A stretch of DNA of 64,000 bases from Clostridia bacterium (GTDB lineage: Bacteria > Bacillota > Clostridia > Oscillospirales > Acutalibacteraceae). Numbering within the stretch: the stretch's first letter is position 1; every line of letters begins with the position of its first letter. The notes under the pieces were generated by a model, which was given only the letters and a program-made list of their open reading frames with translations, did not search any database and was not told where the DNA came from. The position numbers and the translations under genes are program-made. The stretch covers positions 1 to 64,000 of the forward strand of contig JAFXBF010000005.1 in NCBI GenBank assembly GCA_017516745.1, written 5' to 3'. Of the stretch, positions 60,735-64,000 are shown piece after piece.

Positions 60735-61006
60735 GAGTGACGATTATAATCCGAACCCGTTTTTTGCGGGGCGGATTTCCGCCATCTCGTCGTTAAAATA
60801 CTCGTAAATCCGTCAGGATTTACTGCGTTTTGTGCCTTGATATGCCAAAAATCCGTTTCGCAAAAAATCTGCGACCCAAAAGTGCGAATTTTTGATGGAT
60901 TTTTGGATGTTGAGGATGCCGACAGGCTGTCGCCTTTCAAATCCGAAACGCCGAAAAGCCGCAAAAAGTCACGCTTTTGGGCGGGCTCTGATTATACTCG
61001 GCACTC
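60735..61006. mobile_element. MITE-like element with 25-bp inverted ends and TA duplication
   Basis: The left end (60735-60759) starts GAGTGACGATTATAATC, and the right end read in reverse (61006-60982) starts GAGTGCCGAGTATAATC; 21 of 25 positions match. Both ends are flanked by TA, the target duplication of IS630/Tc1-mariner elements. The 272-base interior has no credible gene, but has hairpins (TAAATCC/GGATTTA at 60805-60822; CCAAAAATCC/GGATTTTTGG at 60845-60906). This is the signature of a non-autonomous miniature element. It fills the gap between the Gfo/Idh and kinase genes, and its right end runs into the kinase coding sequence. Confidence 0.8.
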
Positions 61007-62014
61007 TACAATTTCGCCGCAGCCGTTTGCTTTTTGTTCAGCAATGAATTTTTCTATTTGTTCAACCTTCGGCATTGCTTCCGAGCAGCTGTGTGCGGAA
61101 ACTAGCATTGATGCAGAGGCTGTTGCAAATTCAAGCGCATCTTTAAGCGATTTGCCGTTAAGAAGGGAATAGAGGAAGGCGGAAGCATAGCCGTCACCGC
61201 CGCCGAAGCCCTTGAGCATCTTAACGGGGAAGATGTTTACCTTGTAGTTTGTGCCGTCGCAGGCGTAAGCGTAAGAGCCTTCCTTACCGTGCTTGATGAT
61301 AATGAGCTTTGCGCCGTAGCTGTGCCACAGCTTTGCTGATGCGATGTCGTCGTTACCGCCACCCATAATTGCTTCCGTAAGGTCAAATTCCTCACGGGAG
61401 CCGAGAATGATGTCGGCATTCTGTGCAACAAGGTTATAGTAAATGGAAATCTCGTCCTTGTTCTTCCAGGTGTAGCTTCGGTAGTCGATATCAAATACAA
61501 CAATCGTGCCGTTCTTTTTGGCTAAAAACATAGCCTTGAGTGCAGCCTCTCTGCTGGGTGAAGCACAAAGCGATGTGCCCGAAATAACAAGCATCTTTGC
61601 CTGCTTTATGTATTCTTCGTCAATGTCCTCAACGTCGAGCATAAGGTCTGCAACGCCGTAACGGTACATCAGAATGCTCGATTCGGTCGGGCTCTTGATT
61701 TCCGTGAAGGTAAGGCCGAGGTTTTCGCCGTTTGTGCAGCGGACAATGTGCGAAACGTCAATGCCGTCATTCTTGAAATAGTTTGTTACGTAGTCGCCGA
61801 ACTGGTCGTCGGAAACTCTTGCGAAAAAGCCGCACTTTGCTCCGAGCCTTGCAAGACCGACAGCGATATTTGCAGGTGATCCGCCGACATACTTGTTGAA
61901 ATTGCTGCTTTCGGAAAGCGGCTTGTTCATATCCGTGGGGTTGAAGTCAATTGCAACTCTGCCAAGCGGAATTACGTCAAAGGGTCTTGTGCTGTCAAAA
62001 TTAAAGTAGCTCAT
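60992..62014 (-). CDS. iolC: PfkB-family sugar kinase, 5-dehydro-2-deoxygluconokinase (IolC)-like
   Basis: A 340-residue ribokinase-fold enzyme. VIPLGRVAIDFNP and VGGSPANIAVGLARLG at the N terminus and FGGGDGYASAFLYSL near the C terminus match IolC-type kinases, although the catalytic motif reads GGGD where GAGD is usual; the aspartate is kept. IolC phosphorylates 5-dehydro-2-deoxygluconate in inositol breakdown, and an adjacent aldolase fits this pathway. Start at 62014 with an AAAGGAG site. Its last four codons (ECRV) and stop are provided by the right end of the MITE-like element, so the native C terminus has been replaced. Confidence 0.78.
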   Translation of the reverse strand: MSYFNFDSTRPFDVIPLGRVAIDFNPTDMNKPLSESSNFNKYVGGSPANIAVGLARLGAKCGFFARVSDDQFGDYVTNYFKNDGIDVSHIVRCTNGENLGLTFTEIKSPTESSILMYRYGVADLMLDVEDIDEEYIKQAKMLVISGTSLCASPSREAALKAMFLAKKNGTIVVFDIDYRSYTWKNKDEISIYYNLVAQNADIILGSREEFDLTEAIMGGGNDDIASAKLWHSYGAKLIIIKHGKEGSYAYACDGTNYKVNIFPVKMLKGFGGGDGYASAFLYSLLNGKSLKDALEFATASASMLVSAHSCSEAMPKVEQIEKFIAEQKANGCGEIVECRV

Positions 62015-62027
62015 TTATTTTTCTCCT

Positions 62028-62879
62028 TTATATGAGTTGTGCTTTGCCTGCACAGTCAAAAATTTCAATATGCTTCAGGGCATTTACGTATGCGCCCTCA
62101 ACCTCAGCCGCCTGCAAATCGTAATATCCCTTGATTTTACCTTCTGCATAGGCTTTTTTTACGCTCTGCTGAACGCTGTCAAAGGTTGCGGTTGCAATGT
62201 TGATTTTCTTTATTCCGTTTTCACGACACTTTTTGAATTCCTCGGGCAGTATTCCCGTGCCTCCGTGCAGAACAAGCGGAACATCAACCTTTGTCCTGAT
62301 TTCTTCAAGAATGTCAAATCTCAAATGCGGTGTTTGTTTGTAGTTTCCGTGGGCGTTGCCTATTGCAATTGCAAGTGCATCAACTTGTGTTTCCTCAACG
62401 AATTCAACAGCCTGGGCAGGGGAGGTGCAGTTGATTGCAATTTCCTCGCTGCCGTCCTCGCTTCCGCCCACACAGCCGATTTCCGCCTCAACAGCCGCAC
62501 CGTATCTTAAAGCAAGTGCAACGGTTTCTTTTGTCTTTTCTATGTTTTCTTCAAGCGGCAGGTGAGACCCGTCAAACATAACGCTTGTAAAGCCGATTTC
62601 AAGTGCCTGCTTTATTTTTTCAAAGGTGAGTCCGTGGTCAAAATGCACCGCAACGGGGACACTTGCGTTTTTTGCGGCGGCAACCATAAGCGGGCCGATA
62701 ATTTCAAGCGGCGACTGTTTTAATCTTACCTCGGCAATCTGTAAAATAACGGGGCTTTGCGTTTCCTCGGCGGCTTTGAGTACGCCGAGCACCATTTCCA
62801 TATTCGCTACGCTGAAACTGCCGACAGCCCAGCGGCCTTCCCTTGCTTTTTCAAGCAGGGCTTTTATATTGTAAAGCAT
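62028..62879 (-). CDS. Class II aldolase, FbaA/IolJ-like
   Basis: A 283-residue zinc-dependent aldolase of the fructose-bisphosphate family. The zinc ligands lie in VHFDHG (His79, His82), AIGNAHGNYK and LHGGTG, with VEAEIGCVGGSEDG between them. Next to an IolC-like kinase the best guess is IolJ (6-phospho-5-dehydro-2-deoxygluconate aldolase), but tagatose- or fructose-bisphosphate aldolase cannot be excluded. It is the first gene of the minus-strand operon; 13 bases separate it from the kinase. Confidence 0.85.
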   Translation of the reverse strand: MLYNIKALLEKAREGRWAVGSFSVANMEMVLGVLKAAEETQSPVILQIAEVRLKQSPLEIIGPLMVAAAKNASVPVAVHFDHGLTFEKIKQALEIGFTSVMFDGSHLPLEENIEKTKETVALALRYGAAVEAEIGCVGGSEDGSEEIAINCTSPAQAVEFVEETQVDALAIAIGNAHGNYKQTPHLRFDILEEIRTKVDVPLVLHGGTGILPEEFKKCRENGIKKINIATATFDSVQQSVKKAYAEGKIKGYYDLQAAEVEGAYVNALKHIEIFDCAGKAQLI

Positions 62880-62913
62880 AAAATTTGTACTTCCCTAAAT
62901 TTTATTACTTTAT

Positions 62914-62948
62914 TTTTAACATATTTTACATTAATAGTCAATTCAAAC
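62914..62948 (-). promoter_or_regulatory. Possible promoter of the aldolase operon
   Basis: On the minus strand TTGAAT lies near 62943-62948 and TATGTT about 17 bases on; an overlapping TTGACT is an alternative -35. The region is AT-rich and the -10 match is modest. Confidence 0.35.
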
Positions 62949-62977
62949 TTGAAATGTATTTTTCAGTGTGTTATAAT
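62949..62977 (+). promoter_or_regulatory. mscL promoter
   Basis: TTGAAA (62949-62954), 17 bases, perfect TATAAT (62972-62977), 34 bases before the mscL start and divergent to the aldolase operon. Confidence 0.75.
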
Positions 62978-63010
62978 AGCAAAAAATTAATTAAATTAGG
63001 ATGTGTCATT

Positions 63011-63478
63011 ATGAAAAAAACAAACGGTTTTATGGCTGAATTCAAAACATTTATTATGAGAGGCAACGTTGTTGACCTTGCAGTCGGTGTTATCATCGGT
63101 GCCGCTTTCCAGGCTATCATCAAGAGCCTTGTTGATGACGTTGTTATGCCCGTTATCGGCCTTATCACAGGCGGTCTTGATTTTTCAAACCTCTTCGTTG
63201 CTCTCGACGGTAACGAGTACGAAACTCTTGCCGCTGCACAGGAAGCAGGTGCAGCAACTCTCAACTACGGCAACTTCATCGGCGCAGTTTTCAACTTCCT
63301 CATTATGGCTTTCGTTATCTTCTGCCTTGTAAAGGCTATCAACACCCTTCGTGCAAAGACTGAAAAGAAGGTTGAAGAAGCACCTGCAGCTCCCACAACA
63401 AAGAAGTGCCCCTACTGCAAGAGTGAAATTGATATCGAAGCTACAAAGTGCCCCAACTGCACATCCGATGTTGAATAA
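63011..63478 (+). CDS. mscL: Large-conductance mechanosensitive channel with zinc ribbon
   Basis: A 155-residue MscL that opens under membrane tension to release solutes on osmotic downshock. [20 protein letters not shown] (first helix) and the second helix [19 protein letters not shown] are typical; a charged helix follows. Unlike the textbook protein it ends with a zinc ribbon, C133-x2-C136 and C147-x2-C150, after an alanine-proline linker. The start is ATG 63011; the frame back to 62885 lies in the promoter. Strong codon bias suggests high expression. Confidence 0.93.
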   Translation: MKKTNGFMAEFKTFIMRGNVVDLAVGVIIGAAFQAIIKSLVDDVVMPVIGLITGGLDFSNLFVALDGNEYETLAAAQEAGAATLNYGNFIGAVFNFLIMAFVIFCLVKAINTLRAKTEKKVEEAPAAPTTKKCPYCKSEIDIEATKCPNCTSDVE

Positions 63479-63492
63479 TTCGGTGATATAAA

Positions 63493-64000
63493 ATGAAAAT
63501 CGGTTTTATCGGTGCCGGTAATCTCGCAACCGCTCTGGTTGCCGGTGCCTCCAAAACAAACTTCTTTAAAGATAATGAGTTTTACGCCTACGATGTTTTT
63601 GCACCGAGCCTTGAAAACATCGCTTCCTTCGGTGTAAACAAATGCGTAAGCGTTGAAGAGCTTATAAATAATTGTGAAACGGTAATTCTTGCCGTCAAGC
63701 CCAAGGATTTTCCTGCGCTTCTTAAAGAAAATGCAGAAGTGTTTAAGCAGAAAAATCCCTTCATTGTGTCCGTTGCGGCAGGTACGGATTTATCCTTTAT
63801 CCGTTCACTCCTTGGCTTTGATGCAAGGCTTGCCAGAATTATGCCCAATATCAACGCTTCCGTCGGCGGCTCTGCCACTGCGGTATGCTGTCTTGAAAAC
63901 GTAACCCCCGAAGAGAAAGAGAGCCTCATTTCTTTCTGCGGAAGCTTCGGCTCAGCCTTTGAAATAGGGGAGGAGCTTTTCCCCGTTTTTGGTGTTATCG
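63493..64000 (+). CDS. proC: Pyrroline-5-carboxylate reductase (5' part)
   Basis: The reading frame opens at ATG 63493, 14 bases after mscL, and runs off the right edge of the window. The N terminus MKIGFIGAGNLATALVAG is the NAD(P)-binding Rossmann motif of ProC; ILAVKPKDFPALL, SVAAGTDLSFI and ARIMPNINASVGGSA follow in the family order. ProC reduces pyrroline-5-carboxylate to proline. At least 169 codons are visible with no interruption. A weak GGTGA ribosome site precedes it; cotranscription with mscL is likely. Confidence 0.93.
   Translation, partial: MKIGFIGAGNLATALVAGASKTNFFKDNEFYAYDVFAPSLENIASFGVNKCVSVEELINNCETVILAVKPKDFPALLKENAEVFKQKNPFIVSVAAGTDLSFIRSLLGFDARLARIMPNINASVGGSATAVCCLENVTPEEKESLISFCGSFGSAFEIGEELFPVFGVI

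Overview
The window looks like a chromosomal segment of a low-to-moderate-GC, endospore-forming member of the Clostridia, probably a gut Oscillospiraceae/Ruminococcaceae-type bacterium. Evidence: a complete spoIIIAA-AH operon; the Clostridia-style order nusB - TsaD paralog - xseA - xseB - ispA - dxs - tlyA - nadK - argR - recN; strong GGAGG-type ribosome sites; near-consensus TTGACA-N17-TATAAT promoters; PadR/MerR regulators; and a cluster of small palindromic intergenic repeats. The taxon is an inference. No rRNA, tRNA, CRISPR array or prophage was seen.

Layout. 1-6.5 kb is an accessory stretch: a hairpin-rich end that resembles the right end of an IS200/IS605-type element, a MerR regulator with duplicated C-terminal domains and its 19-bp-spacer promoter, a HIT protein, a palindromic repeat cluster, a GNAT acetyltransferase, a methyltransferase and a PadR/membrane-protein pair. 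6.6-10.2 kb is a TAXI-type TRAP transporter operon (receptor, DUF1850, fused permease). 10.3-22.8 kb is a metabolic/surface region: nucleoside hydrolase, cytidylate-kinase-like protein, DUF2804 protein, an exported GH36-type alpha-galactosidase-like enzyme, a seven-helix membrane protein with the residues of alkaline ceramidases (CREST superfamily), a second GH-D-like glycosidase, an exported GH43-like enzyme and a large YfhO-family membrane protein.

22.9-59.7 kb is almost entirely on the + strand. It holds spoIIIAA-AH (the mother-cell part of the engulfment channel), Asp23, nusB, isoprenoid precursor genes (ispA, dxs), DNA repair and recombination (xseAB, recN, ruvCAB), tlyA, nadK, argR, tyrS, a class B penicillin-binding protein, glmM (apparently starting at a rare CTG codon), an rRNA methyltransferase, the ECF transporter module ecfA1-ecfA2-ecfT, truA, a DUF5711 protein, cvpA, pgsA, a ClpC-like unfoldase whose usual N domain is replaced by a four-cysteine zinc finger, an ECF sigma factor with a 58-residue companion, two PlsC-type acyltransferases, and a two-gene form of the very large 2-hydroxyacyl-CoA dehydratase activase/dehydratase protein.

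59.7-62.9 kb (minus strand) is a three-gene sugar/inositol-like catabolic set: class II aldolase, PfkB kinase resembling IolC, and Gfo/Idh/MocA dehydrogenase. A 272-bp element with terminal inverted repeats and a TA target duplication sits between the last two genes and supplies the kinase's final codons and stop. The window ends with mscL, which carries a C-terminal zinc ribbon, and the 5' part of proC. The most noteworthy items are the ceramidase-like protein set among alpha-galactosidase-type genes, the MITE that rewrites a gene's 3' end, the CTG start of glmM, the zinc-finger Clp ATPase and the split activase/dehydratase.
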